NCBI GenBank assembly: GCA_037127315.1
Contig: JBBBDQ010001614.1
Location: 1,113,501 to 1,177,500, forward strand
Source: Ascarosepion bandense
Taxonomy: Eukaryota > Mollusca > Cephalopoda > Sepiida > Sepiidae
Length of the DNA: 64,000 bases
Reading direction: 5' to 3'
Every line of letters starts with the position of its first letter. Within the stretch, counting starts at the first letter, position 1. Below are positions 30,195 through 40,224 of this stretch, one piece after another. The position numbers and the translations under genes were made by a program. The notes under the pieces were generated by a model. The model was not told where the DNA came from. It saw nothing but the letters and a program-made list of their open reading frames with translations, and searched no databases.

Positions 30195-30620
30195 CATTGT
30201 TACAGGACGTATGATATACAGTATTTACATTACATTATTTGGACTATTGTCCTCATCTTCGTCGCCCTTTGTACGACGTTTCGGCTGTTGTATGCCCCGG
30301 CCTTCTTCAGGTGCTGTGGATTTCGAACCCTTTATTACAATCAATTACATGATCTTCATTCCTTGCGTAGTAGTGCATCTTTTGGTAGTCATGAGTTATT
30401 TCCCTCTAACTCTGTAAGTTACTTGTTCACCACAGCTGTATCCTGGTATTGAGTTCAGTGATTGTAAAAGGGTTCTGTTCGAAATTCCTAGCACCTGAAA
30501 AAGGCCGGAGCGTAAAACGGCCGAAACGTCGTACGAATGGCAACAAAGATGTGGATAATAGACCTAATAATGTAAATACTGTAATTACTACATTATCTCA
30601 AAAATATAGACGAATTGATA
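30195..30620. repeat. P3 repeats in inverted arrangement
   Basis: A minus-strand copy (30195-30335; CTGAAGAAGGCCGGGGCATA, CAACAGCCGAAACGTCGTAC read on that strand) faces a + strand copy (30440-30620; CCTGAAAAAGGCCGGAGCGT, AAAACGGCCGAAACGTCGTA). Helix GGCCG..CGGCC next to GAAAC is clear in the + copy. The pair could fold together if transcribed. Confidence 0.65.
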
Positions 30621-30892
30621 TAATTTTAAGAATCATAAAATGCACATGAAACAAGAGGTAGTCAATTTGCTTATGTTGACAATAAATGAAATAAGCATTA
30701 AGTATCACATTATATAAATGGTCTCTAAAATATCAAAGATAATAAAATGTTACTTTTAAACTCATTGAAAATTTAAAATATCATACAGGGTATCAGTACA
30801 GAGAATTTAAATTAAAAAAAACACTAATAAGATGAAAAAATTAAATAATGGTAATAATGAAGAATGTATAGAGCTAAAGTGTTTTTTTTTCT
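30621..30892. other. AT-rich spacer
   Basis: Nothing recognisable. Confidence 0.35.
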
Positions 30893-31510
30893 TTTATATT
30901 TTTTTATAAGCGTTTCACCTCGAGCAAGGCATGTCACTGCCACTACTGCGCAGGGAGCTACGTAGAGTGGAGAAAGGATGATTAAATATAGGAAATGTCA
31001 GAGGGTGGGTGATAGGCGGGTAAGGATACCGAGAATGAGGGTTGGGTAGATGAGAATGTTCTGAGAATAATTGGGAGTTAGTGTGATAGCAGGTGTCTAT
31101 TGACCCTACATTTAAACACCTGGAGATTGTAGCTGTCGGGAAAGCAGACTTGTGGAAGAGAGTTCCACAGGCGGGAAGCGCGAGAAAAGAAGCTGTTGGA
31201 GTAGAATTTACGGTTACAGTAGTTTCTTTTCTCGTACTTCCCGACTGTGGAATTCCCTTCCACATGACTGCTTCCCCGACCGCTATAATCTCCAGGAGTT
31301 TAAATGTAAGGTCAATAGACACCTCCTAACACAATAACTCGCTTCCATTCTTTCAAACACTCTTCCCATCCTCCCAACTACCTATCACCCCACTTCTGAC
31401 ATTTCTGATATCTAACCACTCTTTCTATTTACCTTCCCCTATGTAGCCCCAAGCGCAATAGTGGCAGTGGAATGCCTTGCTTGGGGTGAAACGATTAAAA
31501 AATAATAATA
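30893..31510. mobile_element. Two LINE-A 3' ends, inverted and abutting
   Basis: A minus-strand LINE-A 3' fragment (31220 down to 30893) and a + strand one (31220 to 31510) meet near 31220. Both carry FFSR.SRLWNSLP, CFPDSYNLQVFKCRVNRHLL (minus) or FFSRTSRLWNSLPHDCFPD.. KCKVNRHLLTQ (plus), then 3' UTR and A tail. The arms are about 290-330 bp and similar, forming a large inverted repeat. Confidence 0.82.
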
Positions 31511-31667
31511 ATAGTAATAATAAAGAATCTAGTGAACCAGAATGTTCTCATAAAAAGTAACAATAATAAGATGGAATAAAACTAGTAATAAATTAACAAT
31601 AATAATGAAGAGTGTATTGACTTTTCCCGAGCACCAGCAAAAATCAATTTTAAGTTTAATTTCAAGT

Positions 31668-32246
31668 TTAATTCCAAGTTGAATTCCAGTTGAATTCATT
31701 GCATTCACTTACGCACAAATACCCTTGGGAAAGGTATTAATCCGTCTCTTCCTTCCAGTTATGGGTTAAATAACAGGACAGATTAGGTTCTATAGCCTTG
31801 GCTGGCAACCAATCTACCGCAGAAAGCAATGACAACCTACTGCGGGATAATCTTCTGCCCAGTCAGTCATGTCTCTTTCGAGACATGTTCGCCCAAGCGT
31901 GTATCACGTATGGCACTTAACTGAGTGACTGAATATAATAGTTGGAAATATGATTAAGGCTTCTAATGGGTATGAAGTGGGGGATCAGTGTTCTATTGCT
32001 ATGAAGTAATAAACTGATCCCTCACTAATTATAATTAATATAATAATGTAATATAATCTATCTCTTCTTCCTCCAGGTATGAGTTAAATTGCAGGATAGA
32101 TTGAGTTCTATAGCTTTGGTCGGCAACCAGTCTACCGCAGAAAGCAATGGCAACCTACTGCGGGATAATCTTCTGCCCAGTCAGTCATGTCTCTTTCGAG
32201 ACATGTTCGCCCAAGCGTGTTTCTCGTATGGCACTTAACTGACTGA
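31668..32246 (+). mobile_element. Two-SINE unit: SINE + spacer + SINE 3' half
   Basis: 31668-31926 is a SINE lacking most of its tRNA-like head. 31927-32056 is a spacer with one ~56-bp palindromic element (31976-32025). 32057-32246 is a second SINE 3' half. The same three-part order is found reversed at 22408-23033, including the exact point where the second SINE's 5' half is missing (..TAATCTATCTCTTCT). So the unit was duplicated or moved as a whole. Confidence 0.8.
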
Positions 32247-32667
32247 ATTGCAAGCATTTATATAGTCTCTTGCATGTAAGTTGCCTTATATAATCCTTCT
32301 GTCATGATTATTTAAATGTCTGCTGTCTTTGCAATTTTAATTTCTCCTGATTCCTTTTTACCTTTTTTGTTGCTTATTGTTGTTGTTTTCACTTGTTCCT
32401 CTTTGTGTGTGTGTAATTATTTTCGTGTCCATTGCTAATAATGAAGAAGCTTCTTATTACCACACCCACCATTTGCCTAATTTTAGATATGTTTTGTCTT
32501 TGAAAGTTTTGCTATCCCGATTTTTAGTTGGTAGCAGACATCAGAACTTATACTAAGCCATAACTTAATATGAATTATTTCGTATTTCATGTGCTTTTGT
32601 CACCACAAAACATATAAATAATTTCCCTTCGTATGAATGATTATGGTTCTGGTACTAACTCAAATAG
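32247..32667. other. Unassigned DNA
   Basis: No feature recognised. Confidence 0.35.
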
Positions 32668-32970
32668 GGATGTCCGTTGTGGTGCAGTGGATATCGACTC
32701 GGAACGATAGATCAGGGTGCCGAGTTCAAATTACAGTTGAATTCCTTGCTTTCACTTGCGCACAAATACCCTTGGGAAAGGTTTTAATCAGTCTCTTCCC
32801 TCCACTTATGACTTTAATAACAGGACAGATTAGGTTCTGTACTATTAGCAACTAGTCTACTGCAGAAAGCAATGGCAACCTACTGCGGGATAATTTTCTG
32901 CACAGTCAGTCATGTCTCTTTCGAAACATGATCGCATAAAGCGTGTATTATGTGTGGCACTTAACTGACT
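32668..32970 (+). mobile_element. tRNA-derived SINE, full length
   Basis: Head GGATGTCCGTTGTGGTGCAG, a B-box-like site damaged to GAGTTCAAATTAC, body and 3' domain ending CTTAACTGACT. The element ends four bases before the PLE inverted repeat. Confidence 0.85.
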
Positions 32971-32973
32971 AAA

Positions 32974-33210
32974 TAAATGACGGAATATATTTGAATTTTT
33001 ATTTAAGTGCAACGTCAGACGCAGTGAGAGCGAATTTGTGGTGTGGCCGATGTAGATATTATTGAGGTTGTTAGAGATACATTCTCTAAATGGACATATG
33101 AATTTATATACTACATATAATATCTACATCGGCCACACCACAAATTCGCTCTCACGGCGTCTGACGTTGCACTTAAATAAAATAAAAATTCAAATATATT
33201 CCGTCATTTA
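32974..33210. repeat. ~90-bp inverted repeat at a PLE end
   Basis: 32974-33061 and 33118-33210 are near-exact reverse complements (for example AATTTGTGGTGTGGCCGATG against CATCGGCCACACCACAAATT), separated by 56 bp. The right arm is PLE coding sequence on the + strand; the left arm is the same sequence turned round. Arms differ by small indels in the AT-rich end. Confidence 0.9.
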
Positions 33211-33395
33211 GAACAACACGGTTATCAACGCACACTTCTGAGAAAAACGCTTGTTGATAACACGTACATACTCAAACAAGAAAATAATAAGAAGAAACTA
33301 AAAATCCTCGAAGCACTCTACATTAAACAATTTAAGCCTGGTTTGAATACAATCAATTTCGATATTTCCAATAACGTACTCAAATGTCTGTAATC
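33118..33395 (+). pseudogene. PLE GIY-YIG endonuclease fragment, C-terminal
   Basis: Starts inside the nuclease domain: YIGHTTNSLSRRLTLHL, in which the YIG and the catalytic Arg region of GIY-YIG nucleases are visible. After frame changes it reads EQHGYQRTLLRKTLVDNTYI, LKQENNKKKLKILEALYIKQ, where the Glu of LEALYIK is the usual metal-binding Glu, then FKPGLNTINFD and a stop. It matches the C-terminus of animal PLE proteins and differs from the PLE at 50715-52915, so it is a second PLE family. Confidence 0.75.
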
Positions 33396-33754
33396 AGACC
33401 AGGGACCACAACACCACTATTTTGTCACTGTCTTCGGCCATCCGCCACGGTAGGGATGGACTTATATTTTCAATTCAATTCTCTTTATTGTTAATAGCTT
33501 AAATGTTCTATGTTTACTGTGTGTTAATATTTACTCTTTGATAATGGCTTATGTGAGCCGAAAGCTTAGACCCGATAAAAAATTCAACAAATACTGTGAT
33601 TTTTTGTTGTCTTTCAACGACATCACCATCAAGTATATCAGACGATATGAACGGATCCTACACAAAATTAATAGACAAAACTTGTCTATATTATTCAATG
33701 AAACCTGCATTAATGAAAAAATGCTGCCAAAATACACACAATATATATATATAT
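33396..33754 (+). mobile_element. PLE 3' region
   Basis: Follows the nuclease remnant. It contains AATGGCTTATGTGAGCCGAA AGCTTAG (33543-33569), a hairpin followed by GAAA that recurs at 49693-49710 and, on the minus strand, near 63965-63990. The 72-codon open frame from 33538 is matched weakly by a frame on the minus strand at 63995-63850 (MAYVSRKLR against MAHVSRRLR); this more likely reflects shared terminal-repeat sequence than a protein. Confidence 0.5.
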
Positions 33755-33791
33755 GATGAGCTGTGATACAGCGAAACAGGCTTGTATGTGG
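33755..33791 (+). ncRNA. Hammerhead-ribozyme-like motif, copy 1 (5' strand missing)
   Basis: GATGA (33755-33759, core), a perfect 5-bp helix II GCTGT/ACAGC around GAT (33760-33772), GAAAC (33773-33777), a short loop, the cleavage-type triplet GTA (33784-33786), then TGTGG (33787-33791), the 3' strand of helix I. The matching 5' strand CCACA and core C are replaced by the TA run upstream, but are present in the copies at 37785 and 63588. Hammerheads in PLE terminal repeats are an established phenomenon. This copy alone should not cleave. Confidence 0.72.
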
Positions 33792-33879
33792 ATGACTAAT
33801 ATATTGCGCTCTCATTATGATTGAGCTCTCTATAGAAGAAAATTTTAAAACAGTTTCCACTTCTGCGATATATGCGTGA

Positions 33880-34040
33880 CTCTTCAGAAATGAATTGAGT
33901 TCTTTCGGTGATTGGCATGTGTATGCACTGCTTATATAAAATATGTTAAAATTTTCTTTCGTTGCTTCAATGCGCCTATAGCGACTCCGATTGGCACCAA
34001 ATCGGTCGAGTTTCCATCCCGACCAGAAGCAAGTGAAATA
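33880..34040 (+). repeat. PLE terminal-repeat segment
   Basis: GCGACTCCGATTGGCACCAA, ATCGGTCGAGTTTCCATCCC and ACCAGAAGCAAGTGAA match the sequence just upstream of the hammerhead motif at 63588-63623 (read on the minus strand), supporting a repeated PLE terminus on either side of the element. Confidence 0.6.
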
Positions 34041-34137
34041 TGTATATAATCAATAGAACGTAAAAAAATGATGGCGTATTTGTCTATTCAATTTTAGCTG
34101 TGATATAACGGGTTTATATAACATTCTAATACTCCAA

Positions 34138-34435
34138 TCAGTCGGTTAAGTGAAATATGTAATACACGCTTTGGGCGATCATGTCTCGAAAATGACATGA
34201 CTGACTGGACAGAAGATTTTCCCGCAGTAGGTTGGTGTTGTTTCTGGGGTAGACTGGTTGCCAATCAAGGCTATAGAATCCAATCTGTCCTGTTATTTGA
34301 CCCATAACTAGAGGGAAGAGAGGGATTAATACCTTTCCCAAGAGTATTTGTACGTAAGTGAATGCAACGGAATTTGAACTCGGCTCCCAGATTTGTCGTT
34401 CCGAGTCGTTATTCACTGCACCACAACTCACATCC
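34138..34435 (-). mobile_element. tRNA-derived SINE, full length
   Basis: Complete on the minus strand with head GGATGTGAGTTGTGGTGCAG. Possible target duplications TAATACTCCAA (left, 34127-34137) and TAATATTCCAA (right, near 34441-34451). Confidence 0.85.
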
Positions 34436-34739
34436 AAAATTAATATTCCAACACTCGGTTCAATCAATAACTCGAAACATGTACTAAATACTATATTTTT
34501 TCTTTTCATAGAACACAAATAGTAAGCCTTTCCATGAATTAGTTTAATTATCATTTCTAAAATAGATTCAAATTGGAGAAAGCGGAGAATAAAAAAACAG
34601 TATGAAAAAAAAAAGAAAAAACACCCAGAAAATATCTTGTAATTCGAGTTGGTGTGGAAAACGCTTTAATAATTCATAATTTCATTTTTTTCTTCCCAAT
34701 ATACACACTCTTTCTCTCTCTTTCTCTCTCTCTCTCTTT

Positions 34740-34774
<35 letters not shown>

Positions 34775-35700
34775 ACCTTTTTGTTCCGCCATTACCCTGG
34801 CAGATGGGCAAACGATTAGTGTCTCTTCGTTTTATTATTCCGTATTATTGTTATTATTGCTTTTGTTTTTGTCGATGTCATAAGCTTTAATTCATTACTC
34901 CTTGCTGTTTTATTATTTTGTATAATTTTATATATTTTTAAAAAATTTTATTATTTTAATTTCTTTCTCTTCCGTCTAATGGTAGCCAGTATCAATAGTT
35001 TTCATTAGAAAAATATTAAATAAGTAAAATAAAAAAGAAGCGATTTTATTTTAAATAAAGTAAAAGTTAAATATAAAATTTAAAAAAAAAACATATTTCC
35101 TTAAAATTTTGGTTGAGATACGACACATAATTTAAAATAAGACGAAAAAAAAAATTGATCGATTCCCTACCAACATCCTACTGAAAAATTCATAAGAAAT
35201 TACCTCCGCTTCCATACCAACTAGTTTTAAACTAAACCTGGCCAAGAATTTCGCATTCAACTTTTCCTTATTGTTCACATTGTGTTTTCCGCCTTTTTTT
35301 ATTCAGAGAAAAATCCTTTTAAATATTGTTATCGGATGAATTCCAGAAGTGATTTTCTTGCGATGACCCCCTAACTTTCTAATTCGTCTTCGTTCGCAAA
35401 CAATGGCATATTTTGTCCTTAATCTTTACGACTCTCAAAAAGATTTTATTTCTATCTGCAAAGCATTCTTAAACTCATCATGGCGATTTTGTTATTCCTT
35501 TTCTGAGAATTACACTGAGTGCGGCAGAAATACCTCCCACATTTCAAACTCTCGCCTTAGGCAATATAACAATGGTGTCGTCACCTAGCAAATGTTTGAT
35601 CCCTTTTACTTAGCTACCATCACTTGCGATCACGGCTTGGACCGGTCTGTACCGTGAGTTTACTGTTGAAACGTTTTTTAAGACTGGTTAATCTGTGGTT
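34436..35700. other. Unassigned AT-rich DNA with CT run
   Basis: CT-rich microsatellite at 34708-34772. The rest is AT-rich and holds no transposase, RT, SINE or RNA gene that I can see. Confidence 0.4.
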
Positions 35701-36004
35701 GGATTTGCGTTGTGGTGCAGTGGATACCGACACAGAACGACAAATCGGGGAGCCGAGTTCGAATTCCGGTTGAATTCCTTGCATTCACTAACGCACAAAT
35801 ACCCTTGGGAAAGATATTAATCCGTCTCTTCCCTCCAGTTATAGGTTAAATAATAGGACAAATTGGGTTCTATAGCCTTGGCTGGCCACCAGTCTACCGC
35901 AGGGAGCAATAGCAGCCTACTGCGGGATAATCTTCTGTCCAGTCAGTCATGTCTCTTTCGAAGCATGATCGCCCAAGGTGTATATCACGTATGGCACTTA
36001 ACTG
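35701..36004 (+). mobile_element. tRNA-derived SINE, full length
   Basis: GGATTTGCGTTGTGGTGCAG head, GAGTTCGAATTCC B-box-like site, full body and hairpin domain ending CACTTAACTG. Confidence 0.87.
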
Positions 36005-37035
36005 CATCTGTTATTATCACACCACTGTTCGTGATCATTTAATGTTATGCAGAAATGACGTAGCATCGGAAAGAAAACTAATACTGCTATGGTTGAAAAT
36101 TTTCAGAGCCAGAGATTCAGTAGTTAAAAGAAAGTCACCTGGGAGACCTTGAACCCCAGAAAATGTCCTGACTGTAGAATACGTTTATGAAAGTGTATGG
36201 TGACTAGACGTCACCCTTTGGTGGATATCATTTTTAAGATCAAAAGAATAAAATTGTATCCCTTTCTTTAAACGACAGTTAACTATTTTTTTAATAACGT
36301 TTAGAGATGTCATTTTTGTCTGCCTTTAAAATGTGGGAGGTATTTCTGTTGGATCCTGTACTTGAAGAAAAAATAAGTCTATTTCTAATTTCAGGTTTGC
36401 CTTACAAGAGCGATATAGATCAAAATATTGGTTTGTGAAAAATAAATTGTGAGTCAAATCACTGGACATTACAACAGAGACCAGGTGGGAACATGGCAGA
36501 CAATATCTGAGCCTATTTTAAAAAATAATACAATGTATATGTAGACATGGGGAGCAGAATACGTTGTAGAGGATTTATAACTCTGAGCAAATAATTACAA
36601 ACACCCTAACTTTTATATTTACAAAAATACTTGTAAAAAAACAAAAAAACAAAAACAGCAAGACGGGAAAAAAACAATACATGTATTATTTATTATCTGG
36701 TTGTATTGTAGTTTTTCTGTTCTTTTAATTTTTTTATAACCAAAGACTGAAAAATCAAGATATAGATAACCAAGGAAGAACTATAGCTTTTAACAATGAA
36801 AAATGAAAAGTAAATAAAATCTTTGTTGAGGTACGTGTTAATGACCTGTCGTTGTTGATTGCTTGCATGATTGTGAGACTGTCACGTGTTTGTGTGTTTA
36901 GAGGAGAAAAGTGGGGATGATTTTCATTGGTTTAGAAAGAGTGAATTAATTATAATCATAATTGTTATAATTATTTTATTGTACTTATTTTTGCCAGCAT
37001 GATTATCATTTTCAATTTATGTATTTCTTTATGGA
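36005..37035. other. Unassigned DNA
   Basis: No repeat, protein or RNA feature recognised. Poly-A-containing tracts near 36630-36680 only. Confidence 0.35.
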
Positions 37036-37110
37036 CCCGGTAACGTAAACAAGACCGGAGTGCACAATGACCGAAACGTTGTGACGATAACAACAAAATA
37101 AAAAACAATT
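37036..37110 (+). repeat. P3 repeat fragment
   Basis: AAGACCGGAGTGCACAATGA followed by CCGAAACGTTGTGACGATAA: the helix-GAAAC block of the P3 family. Confidence 0.45.
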
Positions 37111-37157
37111 GGAGAGTTGTCTGAATGTATATAAAAATTTGTCGACTATTGGGAAAT

Positions 37158-37166
<9 letters not shown>

Positions 37167-37252
<86 letters not shown>
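37167..37252. repeat. TA run followed by GT run
   Basis: (TA)n to about 37213, a single ACATG break, then (GT)n to 37251. Confidence 0.95.
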
Positions 37253-37255
<3 letters not shown>

Positions 37256-37705
37256 TCGACACCTAATTTCAATTTTAATTTTAATTTTTAATTTCATTCA
37301 TCTTAAAATAGACAATTAAAAATCCAAGTCAAGATATACTTATTCCCATAGCTACTGTCAATGTAAATCTAGGCCAATGTCGTCTTGTCGTCTAGATATA
37401 ATATCGTCGCTAATATCTAACACTGTTAAATTAGCCTCCTCTCGCCTATTTTTTCTCTTTTTCTTTTTGCTTCTTTCTTTTTTACTTGATTTTTTTTATC
37501 TGGATATCTTAAAACCCATTCATTGTTGTATGAATTTGGTCTGAGGAACGGTCTATAAGAGAACCGCGAAATATAATATTACCAGTGGATGTATAAAAAC
37601 ATCCAACTTATGTTCATTATTATAATACTCTGTTAGATCTTAACATTGAGTTCTTATTAGATTTAATCCCCTGTGGAATTTACCTGCCTAAGTACCAATG
37701 ATTCT

Positions 37706-37710
<5 letters not shown>
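37253..37710. other. Unassigned DNA with a possible hammerhead-like block
   Basis: 37541-37573 reads CTGAGGAACGGTC, TATAAGA, GAACCG, CGAAAT: a CTGA.GA core, a CGGT/ACCG helix and GAAA. The motif is degraded and has no visible partner strands. Flanks unassigned. Confidence 0.3.

Positions 37711-37754
<44 letters not shown>
37711..37754. repeat. TA microsatellite
   Basis: Uninterrupted TA run directly upstream of the PLE terminal sequence. Confidence 0.95.
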
Positions 37755-37758
<4 letters not shown>

Positions 37759-37917
37759 CTGGCTGAAAGCAAGTGAACGTCTAGCCACACTGATGAGATG
37801 TGATACACCGAAACAGGGTCATGTGTGGATGACTAATTATACTCTCTAATATAGACATTCATTGTCTCTTATATTTAACAGTATATGTTTAGATAATTAT
37901 CTGCTGCCTCGATACAC

Positions 37918-37918
<1 letters not shown>
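37755..37918 (+). mobile_element. PLE terminal-repeat fragment
   Basis: Contains GAAAGCAAGTGAACGTCTAG, the hammerhead-like motif, then GGATGACTAATTATACTCTC and ATAGACATTCATTGTCTCTT. The ends are shared with 33791-33840 and with 63846-63900. It is bracketed by TA runs on both sides. Confidence 0.65.
37785..37828 (+). ncRNA. Hammerhead-ribozyme-like motif, copy 2
   Basis: CCACA (37785-37789), complete core CTGATGA (37790-37796), helix II region GATGT GAT ACACC with one mismatch (37797-37809), GAAAC (37810-37814), loop, then TGTGG (37824-37828) pairing with CCACA. All conserved core bases on the 5' side and GAAAC are present. The base at the cleavage position has drifted: by alignment with copy 1 the triplet GTA is ATG here, although GTC occurs four bases earlier. 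Folding is plausible; activity is doubtful. Confidence 0.72.

Positions 37919-37969
<51 letters not shown>
37919..37969. repeat. TA microsatellite
   Basis: Uninterrupted TA run. Confidence 0.95.
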
Positions 37970-37974
<5 letters not shown>

Positions 37975-38741
37975 GATCGAAAGCTAATTTTTAAACTAGC
38001 TTTTGTGAAGGATTAATTGTATCTCCGGTACCAAACTAAAGTGATCTTTTGCCCGACTTAATAAAAACAGCAATGATAATTTTAAAGAAATAGCTTTTAA
38101 TTCTTCCGTTCACTCAACGAAACTTCAAAACCTCACTTTAACTGATTCGATCTATAATTAAAATACCGGTAAAAAAAATAAAAAAAAACATTTGGGCCTA
38201 AAGTTATTTTAAATTTAAAGTTAAGTCCAATTTAGGCTAAAACTCCGCTTTGGATCGAAAGTCCGATTTCGGCTGAAATTCCAATTCAGGTAAAAAAATG
38301 AAACACAAACACTAATCACAAACTCTGAACATCAAAACCTGACGTCACAAAACGTTTCACTTTAACTCTGACACCTTGGTATTATGAAGAAACAAAATGG
38401 ATATCCTTAATTCCCCAAATTTTGGAGGTATTTTAAATTTAAAACATTTTAATTCATAGAGTTTTTGTGTTACTTTCAAATCAATATAAATAAAAAAGAA
38501 CTTCCAAAATCACTTATTTGTTTCAGTTATTTTAAAATTTGAAGTTTTAACTGTTCCCTGCTTATCCGAGCACAAGTCCCAATATAAAGGGCATATTTTC
38601 TATTTCGAGATCATCCTGTTTCTAAAAAGGCATAAGATGTCTATCTAGATCAAGTGTGCCCTCAGTTAGAAGGTTTTCAGACATAAGGACAGACAGACAG
38701 ACAGAATTTACTGTTTATTTATTTAGAAGAACGATTTTGCT
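37970..38741. other. Unassigned DNA
   Basis: A CAGACAGACAGACAG run at 38690-38704. No protein or known repeat. Confidence 0.4.
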
Positions 38742-39485
38742 AATCAGACCTTAAGTGGTATAACTATACAGAATCCATAGTTAAATCCGCTGCTAAGAAA
38801 GTCGGTTCTCTGTGTAGGGCCAGGAAGTCTTTCTCGTCCGAAACAATCCTGCATATATACCAATCTACTATTCGCCCGTGCATTGAATATTGCTGCCATA
38901 TCTGGTCGGGTGCTCCTGCTATCCACCTAGGGGTCCTTGATCAAATCCAACGGAGAGTCTGTAATGTGATCAATCCCGACTTGGCAGCTAGGATACAATC
39001 GCTTTCTCACCGACGCAATGTGGCTTCCCTGTGTCTCTTCTACAAATACTTTCACGGCTTCTGCTCCGATGAACTTAGCTCACTGGGACCCCCTATATAT
39101 GAATTTCCTTGAGCCACAAGATTAGCAACTAGGTCCCACCCTTTTGAGTGAAACCAATAAATTGTCAAAGCAAATTCTACTCCAACAGCTTCTTTTCTCG
39201 CACTTCCCGCCTGTGGAATTCCCATCCGCATACTTGCTTTCTCGACAGCTACAATCTTTCAGAATTTAAATGTAAAGTCAATGGTCACCTCCTGTCTCAC
39301 TAACTTACATCCTCTCTCTCATTCTTTTTTCTCCGTCCACCCCACTCATCAGTATTCTCTTACTTCTCATCCTCTCTTTCTGACACCCTCTGTAGCCTGT
39401 CACACTTTCTCATAACACTCCTTCTATGTAACCCTCTGCACAACAGTTGCAGTAAAATGCCTTGCTTAGGGCCACATGATTATAA
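38742..39485 (+). mobile_element. LINE-A, 3' fragment
   Basis: Starts near LTLSDLKWYNYTESIVKSAA (frame disturbed) and reads KKVGSLCRARKSFSSETILH, IYQSTIRPCIEYCCHIWSGA, PAIHLGVLDQIQRRVCNVIN, PDLAARIQSLSHRRNVASLC, LFYKYFHGFCSDELSSLGPP, then FFSRTSRLWNSH and KCKVNGHLL, the 3' UTR and CCTTGCTTAGGGCCACATGA. No catalytic domain. Confidence 0.87.
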
Positions 39486-39512
39486 AAAAAAATTCTATTA
39501 TAATGTGGATAA

Positions 39513-39569
39513 AAAGTGTTGGATCACTTCTACATTACAATCAATATATAAACTGGTCCCTCACTTTAT
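39513..39569. repeat. ~56-bp palindromic micro-element, copy 4
   Basis: Begins AAAGTGTTGGATCA and ends TGGTCCCTCACTTTA around TACATTACAATCAATATATA, a middle almost the reverse complement of copy 1. It separates the LINE-A end at 39485 from another LINE-A tail. Confidence 0.65.
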
Positions 39570-39695
39570 GGCCACAATCATCCTTCTCTTACCTACGTCC
39601 TGACACCCAAAATAACTTGTTACTCTTTCTCATAACTTTTCTACTGTTACAGTGGCAGTAAAATACCTTGCTTGGGGCCACAAAAAAGGTTTTTT
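39570..39695 (+). mobile_element. LINE-A 3' UTR remnant
   Basis: TACTCTTTCTCATAACTTTT, CTACTGTTACAGTGGCAGTA, AAATACCTTGCTTGGGGCCA: the LINE-A 3' UTR and terminus without coding sequence. It may be the end of the copy at 38742 after the palindromic element inserted or the tail was duplicated. Confidence 0.7.
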
Positions 39696-40224
39696 TTTTT
39701 TCAGACATAAATTACATCATCAGTAAAGGATAATTTTCAATTTTATTTCCATCATTACAAAAAGTGTTTGCTAAATGACGTGCTCATCTAATATTTAATG
39801 TATTACCAGAGCAAAATATATTTTCTAAAGAACAAAAAGAAGATATTGATCCATTTAAAATTCGAAGTACTTAAGGTGCAAAATGGCTTCTTCAAAGAAA
39901 GAAACGTTTAATAAAAAATATACTTCTTTATTTTCCATCAAGAAACTTTTGGTAGATTAGAAAACAAACAGACTAAAATATCTATGAAATAAAAAAAATA
40001 TTACTTCTTTTTTGTATATTACTTCAATTTTGTTTATTTTTAACCTTTCAAGTCAAAACTGGACTGCGTTCTCGTTTCAGGAAACAAATTATACTGAAAT
40101 CTGCACCCATAAACTTTAAGATCAAATACGAGGCCTTTTAATGTTCTGCTGAGAATTTAATATATTTTTCCTTTCTGTTGATTTCTAAAAGGTAACATTA
40201 AAAATTTACTTTAAAGTCTGAATG
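39696..40224. other. Unassigned AT-rich DNA
   Basis: Nothing recognised. Confidence 0.35.

Noticed and set aside
33538..33756. 72-codon frame conserved at 63717-63995 (-) as a small PLE protein
   Set aside because: The shared part is the hairpin-GAA terminal sequence, and the rest differs with a TA run inside the frame; RNA or terminal-repeat conservation explains it better.
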